From NCBI GenBank assembly GCA_944381615.1, contig CALWLT010000008.1:124001-188000 (forward strand): 64,000 bases of DNA. The letters run 5' to 3'. Positions 1-8,105 of the stretch are shown here, in pieces (within the stretch, counting starts at the first letter, position 1; each line of letters begins with the position of its first letter). The DNA is from an uncultured Lachnospiraceae bacterium (GTDB lineage: Bacteria; Bacillota; Clostridia; Lachnospirales; Lachnospiraceae). The position numbers were made by a program, and so were the translations under genes. The notes below the pieces were generated by a model, which saw only the letters and a list, made by a program, of their open reading frames with translations, was not told where the DNA came from and ran no database searches.

Positions 1-42
1 ACCTCATTTAATGAGCTGATTTCTGCATTGTCGGAAATGTAA
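1..42 (+). CDS. C-terminal tail of Cas7e (Cascade backbone), cut by window edge
   Basis: The first 13 codons are open in frame 1 and end in TAA at 40-42, giving a tail TSFNELISALSEM. The position directly upstream of cas5e is where cas7e lies in type I-E operons (order cas3-cas8e-cas11-cas7e-cas5e-cas6e-cas1-cas2). The assignment rests on context; the fragment is too short to recognise by itself. The rest of the interference complex would lie to the left of the window. Confidence 0.55.
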   Translation, partial: TSFNELISALSEM

Positions 43-54
43 GGGGGAATAGCT

Positions 55-747
55 GTGTCAAAGTGCACCTATCTGATTTTTCGTCTGGAAGGACCGCTTC
101 AGAGTTGGGGCGAGCGCTCAAAATGGATATATCGTGATACAGCTGATTTTCCGTCTAAATCTGGGGTTGTTGGTCTGATTGCCTGTGCAATGGGGCTACG
201 GAGAGAAGATCCTGAGATTGGAGAGCTGTGTCAGAAGCTTATGATGGCAGTGCGGGCAGAGCGAAGAGGAAGCCGTGTTATGGATTTTCACACGATTCAG
301 TCGTTGCGAATGATGACGGCATCCCGTGGACAGCGAAACAAAAACGGAGAGTTGGGAACAATTTTATCATATCGCTATTATCTTCAGGATGCAAGTTTTC
401 TGGTGGCATTGGACGGCGAATGGGAATTGCTAGAAAAAATAAGGCAGGCGTTGTCAGATCCACGCTGGCAGATTTACTTGGGAAGAAAGAGCTGTGTACC
501 TTCAATTCCGGTTATAGGGAGCTGGTGCAGTGATTATGAAACGCTGGAACAACTGATGCGAAATTATCCCCTTGCCGAGAACGGAAGAAGAGCGGACGCT
601 CAAATTCTTTATCAGCTTGACAGTGCGGATGAAAGCGGACAGATGCGGAGCGATATGCGGCTTGCGTCAGAAAAACGGGAGTATGCGCGGAGAAGAGTGA
701 AGACGGGTCGGATTAACAGGGAGGAAATACTGCATGTATCTTTCTAA
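55..747 (+). CDS. cas5e: Cas5e (CasD), type I-E Cascade subunit
   Basis: Cas5e caps the 5-prime handle of the crRNA in the Cascade complex. The 230-residue protein opens with the family pattern RLEGPLQSWGE (about residues 10-20), followed by DTADFPSKSGVVGL (about 29-42), both typical of Cas5 of the I-E subtype. The start is GTG at 55, preceded by an AAGGGGGA ribosome binding site just after the cas7e stop. It overlaps cas6e by 14 bases, which indicates translational coupling inside one cas operon. Length is normal for the family and nothing suggests damage. Confidence 0.95.
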   Translation: MSKCTYLIFRLEGPLQSWGERSKWIYRDTADFPSKSGVVGLIACAMGLRREDPEIGELCQKLMMAVRAERRGSRVMDFHTIQSLRMMTASRGQRNKNGELGTILSYRYYLQDASFLVALDGEWELLEKIRQALSDPRWQIYLGRKSCVPSIPVIGSWCSDYETLEQLMRNYPLAENGRRADAQILYQLDSADESGQMRSDMRLASEKREYARRRVKTGRINREEILHVSF

Positions 748-1336
748 AATTATCTTAGATTTGAAACATCCTTCTGTACGGCAGGCACTATGGGATTGTC
801 ATGATATGCACCGGAATGTACAGAAATGGTTTGATTTTTCCAGACAGCAGAGTATGGTATTGTATCGTCTGTATCAGAATCGGGAAAAGTATGTGCTTTA
901 TGTGTTATCAAAGGACAGATTGCAGAACCTGGCTGGCAATGGCGCGTCTCTGGTTGGCTGCAGAGATATGGGAGAACTGGAGCAGGAAATGGCAGAGGGG
1001 AAATCATATCGCTTTGATTTGATGGCAGTTCCGAGTAAAAAAATAAAATCAGAGGGAAAAAACAGCCGTCGTATTGCATTGCGCGATCCAAAGGAATGTG
1101 CGGCTTGGCTGGCGCGCAAAGGGGAGCAGAATGGTTTTGAACTGCTTACAGTGATGCCGGAGCCTGGGGGAGTGGTTTCTGGTCAGCGTGGAACAAACCG
1201 GATTATATTTGATGCGGTACATTACAGGGGAGTTCTTCAAATAACTCGTGCAGATTTATTTCGGCAGGCATGGGAAAAAGGAATCGGTCCGGAAAAAGCA
1301 TATGGGATGGGGTTGCTTCTGCTGGTACAGGGGTAA
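734..1336 (+). CDS. cas6e: Cas6e (CasE), crRNA-processing endoribonuclease
   Basis: Cas6e cuts the CRISPR transcript at the base of each repeat hairpin and stays bound to the 3-prime stem of the crRNA. The 200-residue protein has the N-terminal ferredoxin-like strand MYLSKIILDL, a histidine at position 26 in DMHRNV where the family's catalytic His lies, and the C-terminal glycine-rich segment GIGPEKAYGMG near residues 183-193. The start lies inside the 3-prime end of cas5e. The array downstream has a perfect 6-bp stem in every canonical repeat, which is the expected substrate. Confidence 0.95.
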   Translation: MYLSKIILDLKHPSVRQALWDCHDMHRNVQKWFDFSRQQSMVLYRLYQNREKYVLYVLSKDRLQNLAGNGASLVGCRDMGELEQEMAEGKSYRFDLMAVPSKKIKSEGKNSRRIALRDPKECAAWLARKGEQNGFELLTVMPEPGGVVSGQRGTNRIIFDAVHYRGVLQITRADLFRQAWEKGIGPEKAYGMGLLLLVQG

Positions 1337-1357
1337 GTTAAGTATGGAGACTGAAAT

Positions 1358-2278
1358 GTGAAAAAAGATTTTCATGAATTACCAAAATTGAGAGACAGTA
1401 TTTCTTATATTTATGTCGAACATGCTATCATTGAACGCAGTGATTCATCAATCATGCTGATTCAGAAAAGTGGACGAACTCCGATCCCGATTGCATCAAC
1501 AACCTGTCTGTTGCTCGGGCCAGGAACCAGTATCACACATGCGGCGATTCGTGCGATCTGTGAGAATGGGTGTATGGCCGTATGGTGCGGCGAGAGAATG
1601 GAGCATTTTTATGCTAGTGGCATGGGAGAAACGAGGAGTTCGAAAAATCTGATGCGGCAGGCAGAATTGTGCATGGATCAGGAAAAGCATCTGATGGTTG
1701 CCAGACGTATGTACGAGAGGCGTTTTCCCAGATTGCCGGAGCGGGAGTATACGCTTCAGCAGTTGAGAGGAATGGAGGGAATACGGGTCAGAGAAGCTTA
1801 CAAACTATCGTCACGAAGGACAGGAGTTATATGGAAAGCCCGTGATTATAAGCACACAGACTGGGATGCTTCTGATCCGATCAACCGGGCGCTTTCAGCT
1901 GGAAATGCGCTTTTATACAATGTCTGCCATGCAGCTGTTGTCTCTCTTGGATATTCCCCAGCTTTAGGATTTGTGCATACTGGCAAAATGTTGTCTTTTG
2001 TTTATGATATAGCGGACCTGTATAAGGCAGACGTTACGATTCCTGCGGCATTTGATGCGGTAAAAAGTGGAGAAACCGATCTGGAAAGAGCGGTCAGAAT
2101 GAATTGTCGAGCTAGATTTGAGACGATAAAATTGCTTAAAAGAATTCCAGAGGATATTGAATGGATTTTTCAGCAATCTGATTCGGAACAGAGAGAAGAA
2201 ATGTCAGTTGGTGCAATCTGGAATGAAGGAAAAGAGATACGAGGTGGTAAAAATTACGCTGTGGAGGTAAGAGAATGA
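1358..2278 (+). CDS. cas1: Cas1, type I-E spacer-acquisition integrase
   Basis: Cas1 forms the Cas1-Cas2 integrase that inserts new spacers. The 306-residue protein keeps the metal-binding residues of the family: Glu-140 in RGMEGIR, His-207 in GFVHTGK, and Asp-217/Asp-220 in FVYDIADLYK, which align with Glu-141, His-208, Asp-218 and Asp-221 of E. coli Cas1. The start is GTG at 1358 after a GGAGA site. Its last four bases overlap the cas2 start (ATGA), typical of translational coupling. It looks intact, so the array should still be able to grow. Confidence 0.97.
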   Translation: MKKDFHELPKLRDSISYIYVEHAIIERSDSSIMLIQKSGRTPIPIASTTCLLLGPGTSITHAAIRAICENGCMAVWCGERMEHFYASGMGETRSSKNLMRQAELCMDQEKHLMVARRMYERRFPRLPEREYTLQQLRGMEGIRVREAYKLSSRRTGVIWKARDYKHTDWDASDPINRALSAGNALLYNVCHAAVVSLGYSPALGFVHTGKMLSFVYDIADLYKADVTIPAAFDAVKSGETDLERAVRMNCRARFETIKLLKRIPEDIEWIFQQSDSEQREEMSVGAIWNEGKEIRGGKNYAVEVRE

Positions 2279-2547
2279 CAGTTTTTGTTATTGAAAATGC
2301 ACCGGACCGATTACGAGGAGAATTAACACGATGGATTCTGGAAATTAAACCAGGAGTATTTGCTGGAAGAATTTCGGCTTTGGTAAGGGATTTCCTCTGG
2401 AAAAAAATTTTATCGGAAAGTCCGTCCCTAGATGCGATCCAACTTTATGATTATGCTTGTGAACAAGGATTTCGTATAAAAATGACAGGAGAACCCAAAA
2501 GACATGTTATAGACTTAGAGGGTATTCAGTGTATAGAAATCTCATAA
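2275..2547 (+). CDS. cas2: Cas2, type I-E adaptation protein
   Basis: Cas2 is the dimeric scaffold between two Cas1 dimers in spacer acquisition. The 90-residue protein begins MTVFVIENAPDRLRGELTRW, the pattern of the I-E (CasE-operon) Cas2 family rather than the general Cas2 family, and ends with the usual DLEGIQCIEI-type strand. Family members are about 90-100 residues, so it is full length. The stop codon lies only 19 bases before the first CRISPR repeat, so there is almost no non-coding leader. Confidence 0.96.
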   Translation: MTVFVIENAPDRLRGELTRWILEIKPGVFAGRISALVRDFLWKKILSESPSLDAIQLYDYACEQGFRIKMTGEPKRHVIDLEGIQCIEIS

Positions 2548-2566
2548 ATACGAGCTTTTTTTCAGT
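2520..2566 (+). promoter_or_regulatory. Putative short CRISPR leader overlapping the cas2 3-prime end
   Basis: Repeat polarity puts the leader on the left. Only 19 non-coding bases (2548-2566, with a T7 run) separate cas2 from repeat 1. Any leader signal must therefore sit in this AT-rich stretch and the end of cas2, where GTATAGAAAT at 2531-2540 could serve as a -10-like element. The array may instead be transcribed by readthrough from the cas operon. No clear -35 is visible. Confidence 0.35.
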
Positions 2567-5500
2567 GTTAGCCCCACGCATGTGGGGATGAACCGCTTTA
2601 AAAGCGCCTTATCCATGGTAGAGGTGGTGTTAGCCCCACGCATGTGGGGATGAACCGATAAAACCAAAACGGCATTTTCCCTGTCCACTCGCGTTAGCCC
2701 CACGCATGTGGGGATGAACCGTTTTCTGACGCACAAAAACAGCGCTATCCCATGTTAGCCCCACGCATGTGGGGATGAACCGACACAGAAAAGCGGTATA
2801 AGAGGGATGCAATCGTTAGCCCCACGCATGTGGGGATGAACCGCACTGCATCCTGATCGCTGATCCCTGGGCCTGCCGTTAGCCCCACGCATGTGGGGAT
2901 GAACCGTCTCCGCCTCCGGCTCCGTGCGGCATACCGTCGTTAGCCCCACGCATGTGGGGATGAACCGAGCCTCGGCCTTTTTTGCTGCGTATTTAGCAGC
3001 GTTAGCCCCACGCATGTGGGGATGAACCGAGGGTTGTGCTACAATGATCACACATCCTTTCGTTAGCCCCACGCATGTGGGGATGAACCGAATCTTCCGA
3101 ACTTTTCTTGACAAATTCAATTGTTAGCCCCACGCATGTGGGGATGAACCGCTGGGACGATGAGATCGACCAGCTGTCAGAAAGTTAGCCCCACGCATGT
3201 GGGGATGAACCGCGCTTTTCTTTTACTCCCGATAGGGAGTTTTCGTTAGCCCCACGCATGTGGGGATGAACCGACGCACGAGTCGACCAGAATATACTTG
3301 ACGAGAGTTAGCCCCACGCATGTGGGGATGAACCGTGGTTTTACGCGTTCATTACAAATATTGAGTAGTTAGCCCCACGCATGTGGGGATGAACCGATTA
3401 ATAATACAGAGGATACATTCAATTATACGTTAGCCCCACGCATGTGGGGATGAACCGTATCATTGACATAGGGTAGTTATTGTGTTATAGTTAGCCCCAC
3501 GCATGTGGGGATGAACCGTCGCTTATGTTAATCGGAACATTGTTATCAGTGTTAGCCCCACGCATGTGGGGATGAACCTGAACGAGATCATGCCGTATTT
3601 TAATCAGCTGTAGTTAGCCCCACGCATGTGGGGATGAACCGTACTTTCTACCGTTCCAGTCATATTCATAGCAATGTTAGCCCCACGCATGTGGGGATGA
3701 ACCGTCAAGGGAAAAGCGGCAGCCACATAGCAGGAAGTTAGCCCCACGCATGTGGGGGTGAACCGCTGCAGCACTGCAGGAAGCGGCGCAGGGAATATGT
3801 TAGCCCCACGCATGTGGGGATGAACCGAATGAGCTGTATCAGGCATATATTGATTTCTGCGTTAGCCCCACGCATGTGGGGATGAACCGAAAAAGTTACC
3901 TACATTACCACCGTACAGCTCGTTAGCCCCACGCATGTGGGGATGAACCGTTCCTGAGCATACCCACAAACGGTATAAATGGGTTAGCCCCACGCATGTG
4001 GGGATGAACCGAACATCGCTAAGGTCTTTATCCTCTGTTACCTTAGTTAGCCCCACGCATGTGGGGATGAACCGTATATTGTGTGTACTCCGCCAAAATT
4101 CAAGAAGTTAGCCCCACGCATGTGGGGATGAACCGACGCAAAAACGCTATACGTGGCAAAATAAAAGGTTAGCCCCACGCATGTGGGGATGAACCGAACT
4201 GCTGCAGAAATCGTCTATGAAAAATCGTCGTTAGCCCCACGCATGTGGGGATGAACCGAACTATGAAAGAGTTTCTTTGATGCTCCCGGCGTTAGCCCCA
4301 CGCATGTGGGGATGAACCGAATAAACTCCAGCGCCTCCTCACGAGAGCCTAGTTAGCCCCACGCATGTGGGGATGAACCGGGAATCCGACCGATATTATG
4401 AAAAGGGTGGTCGTTAGCCCCACGCATGTGGGGATGAACCGTATCATTACTAACGCCTACTAAAAGGCTAAAGTTGTTAGCCCCACGCATGTGGGGATGA
4501 ACCGAGTTGTTTACAGTAGTCAGGCATTCCGGCGCACGTTAGCCCCACGCATGTGGGGATGAACCGACTGGCAGCGTGGGGGACGTGGTAAACCCGGCGT
4601 TAGCCCCACGCATGTGGGGATGAACCGTTGTCGTTTTCGATCGTATCCTTGTAAAATTTGTTAGCCCCACGCATGTGGGGATGAACCGTCAATTTTACTT
4701 AGGCTCTCTACAGACGAACTTGGTTAGCCCCACGCATGTGGGGATGAACCGATGGCAACTTTTCCGCGGACGACGGCAAGCCAAGTTAGCCCCACGCATG
4801 TGGGGATGAACCCCCCGCCGCCGCAAAAGAAAAACGCCGGACAAACGTTAGCCCCACGCATGTGGGGATGAACCGTGAGAAATGCTAAAATATAAAGAAT
4901 TTTTTACGTTAGCCCCACGCATGTGGGGATGAACCGGTGAATGTTGAGTCAATCAAACTGGCTAAGAAGTTAGCCCCACGCATGTGGGGATGAACCGGTA
5001 TCAATCTTGTTACAGGTAACAACAAAAACGTTAGCCCCACGCATGTGGGGATGAACCGAACTAATTTATCTTCATTGCGCAAAAGGAGAAGTTAGCCCCA
5101 CGCATGTGGGGATGAACCGAACGACGTCGGCTTGACCGGCAGTATGGCCGCCGTTAGCCCCACGCATGTGGGGATGAACCGAACAGCTCCGGTATCTGAA
5201 TGGTTGACGGGGCTGTTAGCCCCACGCATGTGGGGATGAACCGAATGATAGTCTTTTTACAGGTCAGACGAACATCGTTAGCCCCACGCATGTGGGGATG
5301 AACCGTATATATATAAATATTTATTTAAACCAAAGAGAGTTAGCCCCACGCATGTGGGGATGAACCGCCGACCGCAGAGGTGCAGGGCGTGATGGATCGC
5401 GTTAGCCCCACGCATGTGGGGATGAACCGAAGCAGATCCGGACATTGATCGCGACCAGGGCGTTAGCCCCACGCATGTGGGGATGAACCGAGGAACACAA

Positions 5501-5616
5501 AAACAAAAAGCCGCTGGACGGACGTTAGCCCCACGCATGTGTGGATGAACCAGCTCTTCGCCTTGTTCCTGAGTCGGAACTTAGAGCGTTAGCCCCACGC
5601 ATGTGGGGATGAATCG
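2567..5616 (+). CRISPR. Type I-E CRISPR array, 50 repeats and 49 spacers
   Basis: Fifty copies of a 29-base repeat begin at 2567, 2629, 2693, 2754, 2815 and so on to 5462, 5524 and 5588. The repeat starts GTTAGCC, holds the palindrome CCCCAC-GCAT-GTGGGG and ends ATGAACCG, equivalent to the ATAAACCG crRNA handle of E. coli, so the transcribed strand is + and the leader is on the left. Counting the start positions gives 26 spacers of 32 bases, 16 of 33, 5 of 34 and 2 of 35. Variants: repeat 17 (3551) ends in T, repeat 20 (3737) has A-to-G in the handle, repeat 37 (4785) ends in C, repeat 49 (5524) has GTGTGGATG and ends in A, and repeat 50 (5588) reads GAATCG. The decay at the right end confirms polarity. 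All spacers look different by eye. Confidence 0.99.
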
Positions 5617-5931
5617 TTAAAATAGGCAATAATCCTGTAATCTTTGATGATATCTTTTTCTGTTGAACCGGAACGGATTTCAGAGTAGGTAACGTAATAG
5701 AAAGAAATTTATTTTGCACGGCCAGTTTTATTGGATTTTTTGTTGAATATCCATTTTATTTCATTCACATCTTGTTCGCAGATAAGTTACTAGTAGGATA
5801 AGAGAGTGCTTCTACGTGTACTTGAAGAGTAAAATTTAAAGATTTGGTGTGATTTTTTAAAAACCATTGGCAATTTGTTTTAGGCACAGAAAGGGAAGTA
5901 TTATTTTTGAAAAAACGGATACCTGATGGCT
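5617..5931. other. Gene-free AT-rich trailer after the CRISPR array
   Basis: No open frame of plausible composition lies here. The sequence is visibly AT-richer than what follows. No terminator with a clear stem and T-run was seen. A TGAACCG string at 5664-5670 resembles a repeat end but has the wrong spacing and no hairpin. Confidence 0.6.
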
Positions 5932-6843
5932 TCATGTATTTTTTTCCTTCCGCTTCGTTATGACGTCCTCCGGCCCGACGGTTCCGGCAATCAGCGGCGA
6001 GCGGGGGTCGTGCGCGCGGATGTTTTGCAGGATCCGGCTGCGGCTGTGATCGGCGTAGCAGTAGAGGCAGCCGCCGGGACAGGTGTCGTAGGCGCCGATG
6101 TCCACGCTGGCGGCGCAGCCGCAGGCGGGCCGCTGGTTGGGATCTCTGCGGGCGGCAAGCGGCCTTGCGCCGATGCGTTCCAGACGGGCGGCGTCGATGC
6201 AGGCGGCATGTGAAATGTCGAGGGAGGAGAGATCGATTTCCTCGGCGCAGGTGGCGAGGCGCAGTCCGTATTCGCTGGCAATCTGCGAGAAGCAGCGCAT
6301 GAGTTCCAGGCGCTCTTCGTTCGTTTCCTGCCGGACGGAGAGCGGCCGCATATGGCAGGCGGTATTGCGGTAATAATCGAGGAAGCTGACGGTGCAGAGC
6401 TCGGTTGCCCCAGCCAGCGCTTCTGCCATCCGGCGAAATGCCAGGCAGTGATATTGGAACGTGTAGCGCGCGCTGAAAAAGATGGGGTCATAGCGCCAGA
6501 GCACGCGCTCTTTCCCGATGGCCTGCGAAAGGCGCAGAAAGGCCGGAATCAGAGTTTCTTTTTTGTCCGGAAGACGCGGTTCTGCGTCGCGGCCGTAGGG
6601 CGTAAGGGTAAACTGGACGTAGTACGGAAAACGTTCCAGCTCTGAAAGGCGCTTCAGTATGGGAAGCGGATTTTTCGTCCAGAAAACGATGCCGTCCACG
6701 GATTCCGGCAACAGGCTGACGCGGCTGATGCGGCGCGGGTTAAAGGGATTGCGGACCAGGACGAAGCCCTCCCGCAGGCGGTTAAAAAACCATTCGGAAT
6801 AGCAGGCGGGGATGTCGGTCCGGCGGCTGGCGCTGAGAATCAT
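5932..6843 (-). CDS. DUF1848 family protein with C-terminal cysteine cluster
   Basis: The 303-residue protein begins MILSASRRTDIPACYSEWF, continues with VRNPFNP and IVFWTKNPLPIL, and ends with a cysteine-rich segment (about residues 240-264) containing CGC, DIGAYDTC, PGGC and YCYA. These are hallmarks of DUF1848. The spacing of the cysteines suggests an iron-sulfur or metal centre, and members are sometimes linked to the radical-SAM/spore photoproduct lyase-like fold; that link is inference. The start at 6843 is chosen over the longer frame (6885) because AAGGAGG lies about 12 bases upstream and family members begin at this methionine. No partner gene is evident. Confidence 0.8.
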   Translation of the reverse strand: MILSASRRTDIPACYSEWFFNRLREGFVLVRNPFNPRRISRVSLLPESVDGIVFWTKNPLPILKRLSELERFPYYVQFTLTPYGRDAEPRLPDKKETLIPAFLRLSQAIGKERVLWRYDPIFFSARYTFQYHCLAFRRMAEALAGATELCTVSFLDYYRNTACHMRPLSVRQETNEERLELMRCFSQIASEYGLRLATCAEEIDLSSLDISHAACIDAARLERIGARPLAARRDPNQRPACGCAASVDIGAYDTCPGGCLYCYADHSRSRILQNIRAHDPRSPLIAGTVGPEDVITKRKEKNT

Positions 6844-6983
6844 AAATGAAAGCGGCCTCCTTTTTCTTTTCCTAAAGTGTAGCACAGAGGGGCATTGGGG
6901 GCAAGGTGCGGCAGGGCGGGGGATGTCTCATACGTTCTACGTCAGGTAAAAAGTCAGAGGAACCCGGGAAATCCGGCGGATAT

Positions 6984-7001
6984 GTCTATACAGGTCTATA
7001 C
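6984..7001. promoter_or_regulatory. Twin GTCTATAC operator candidates upstream of the GntR gene
   Basis: Two perfect GTCTATAC octamers lie at 6984-6991 and 6994-7001, ten bases apart (one helical turn). They fit the GT-N-TA-N-AC pattern known for operators of the HutC/GntR subfamily, to which the next gene belongs. The position about 45 bases upstream of the -35 box suggests autoregulation. Confidence 0.55.
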
Positions 7002-7046
7002 AAATCCGGGATAATAGTACATTTTTCAATACAAGAAGGAAAAAGC

Positions 7047-7075
7047 TTTACAATTTTGAGAAAACCCCGTACAAT
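7047..7075 (+). promoter_or_regulatory. Sigma-A promoter of the GntR gene
   Basis: TTTACA at 7047-7052 and TACAAT at 7070-7075 are separated by exactly 17 bases. The coding start follows 31 bases after the -10 box with GAAGGGGTAAGG as ribosome binding site. Confidence 0.65.
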
Positions 7076-7106
7076 GATCAAATAGATTGAGAAGGGGTAA
7101 GGTTTT

Positions 7107-7844
7107 ATGTCGGAGAATCAAGAGGCAAATTTGCCGAGTTATGTAAAGGTCCAGAATTATATTCTGGAAAAATGTAAAAGCGGGGAGTACGCGATCGGCT
7201 CCCGGATCCCCTCGGAGACGGAGCTGGCGCAGATGTTTTCGGTGTCCCGCATCACGGCCAACAAGGCGGTTTCCGAGCTGGCGCTGATGGGGATCCTGAA
7301 GCGGATCCGCGGGAAGGGAAGCTTTGTCGTTTCGCCGGTTCCCACTGACGTCAATGCGTCGCAGGCGTTTTCGGCGGCGGTTATTACGAATATTTCCGAG
7401 GGGAAAAAGCATGAGCTTTCTTCGTTCCGTATCCTGCCGTCCTGTCCGGAGCTGGCACAGCGCTTTAAACTGCCGGAGGATGAGAGCTTTTACGAGATCG
7501 TGCGCAAGAATATCAATTCGCGCAGCTACGTTTCCTGGGATTATTCGTATATCCCCTGTTCGATTTCGCCGGATCTGTCGTTTTCCTTTGAGCAGATGAA
7601 GGACTGCTATATTCATGAGTATCTGAAGTTTCTGCCCGGCGTGCATCCGAAATTCATGAAGATCTTTATCAATACGCCCTGCTTTTCTTTTCTGATGCCG
7701 GGCATGGAGCGCTTTGAGGATCCGTCTGGGGTGTCGATCTGGTCGTCCTGCATTTATGACGGCAACATGAACATTCTGGCGGCTACGTTTACGCTGTATT
7801 CCCTGTCGGACGACGAAGTGCCGCTGTTCCTGTTTTCCGTCTGA
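7107..7844 (+). CDS. GntR family regulator with UTRA domain (HutC subfamily)
   Basis: The 245-residue protein has a winged helix at about residues 10-75 (YVKVQNYILEKCKSGEYAIG, then SETELAQMFSVSRITANKAV and GKGSFV) and a UTRA ligand-binding domain at about 95-235 with the typical ESFYEIVR strand and VSWDYSYIP. HutC regulators sense sugar phosphates, amino acids or their derivatives. The gene is followed by a gene on the opposite strand, so it is monocistronic. Nearby catabolic genes (8106-15036) are candidate targets, but the GTCTATAC sites seen upstream of this gene were not found in front of them. The ligand is unknown. Confidence 0.9.
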   Translation: MSENQEANLPSYVKVQNYILEKCKSGEYAIGSRIPSETELAQMFSVSRITANKAVSELALMGILKRIRGKGSFVVSPVPTDVNASQAFSAAVITNISEGKKHELSSFRILPSCPELAQRFKLPEDESFYEIVRKNINSRSYVSWDYSYIPCSISPDLSFSFEQMKDCYIHEYLKFLPGVHPKFMKIFINTPCFSFLMPGMERFEDPSGVSIWSSCIYDGNMNILAATFTLYSLSDDEVPLFLFSV

Positions 7845-8012
7845 GGCGTTTTTTCTGAGGAAAAGAGGAGCGGCGGCCGCCCGCGGGGCGTCATGCAGAA
7901 ACAGGCTGCGGTAAGCTCAAACGGAGTGAGAGAAAGCAAAGGATAAAATAAGGGAAGAGAAAAACGAGGACAGAGTAAACGAAGAAAGAGCAAACGAGAG
8001 AAGAGAAAACGA

Positions 8013-8065
8013 GGAAGCGCCGCTTTATCCCCAGGGAGGAGGATGAGGCGGCGCTTCCGTTTCTT
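8013..8065. terminator. Bidirectional terminator-like hairpin between convergent genes
   Basis: An 11-base perfect inverted repeat, GGAAGCGCCGC at 8013-8023 and GCGGCGCTTCC at 8048-8058, lies between the convergent GntR and desulfidase genes. It is followed by GTTTCTTTC on the + strand and by TCGTTTTCTC on the - strand. The T-tracts are imperfect, so strength is uncertain. The upstream stretch 7915-8010 is purine-rich with degenerate GAGAAAACGAGG-like repeats and holds no gene. Confidence 0.55.
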
Positions 8066-8105
8066 TCAAACAGATTCTTCAGTATTGCGGTCCGGGCGGG
8101 CGCTC

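Noticed and set aside
5642..5670. A possible 51st degenerate repeat ending in TGTTGAACCG
   Set aside because: Only the last seven bases match, the hairpin is missing and the spacing from repeat 50 would leave 25 bases.
2542..5719. Open frames on the minus strand across the CRISPR array (with HPHMRGAN and FIPTCVGLT strings)
   Set aside because: They are translations of the repeat unit and spacers. Such frames are a well-known source of false hypothetical proteins.
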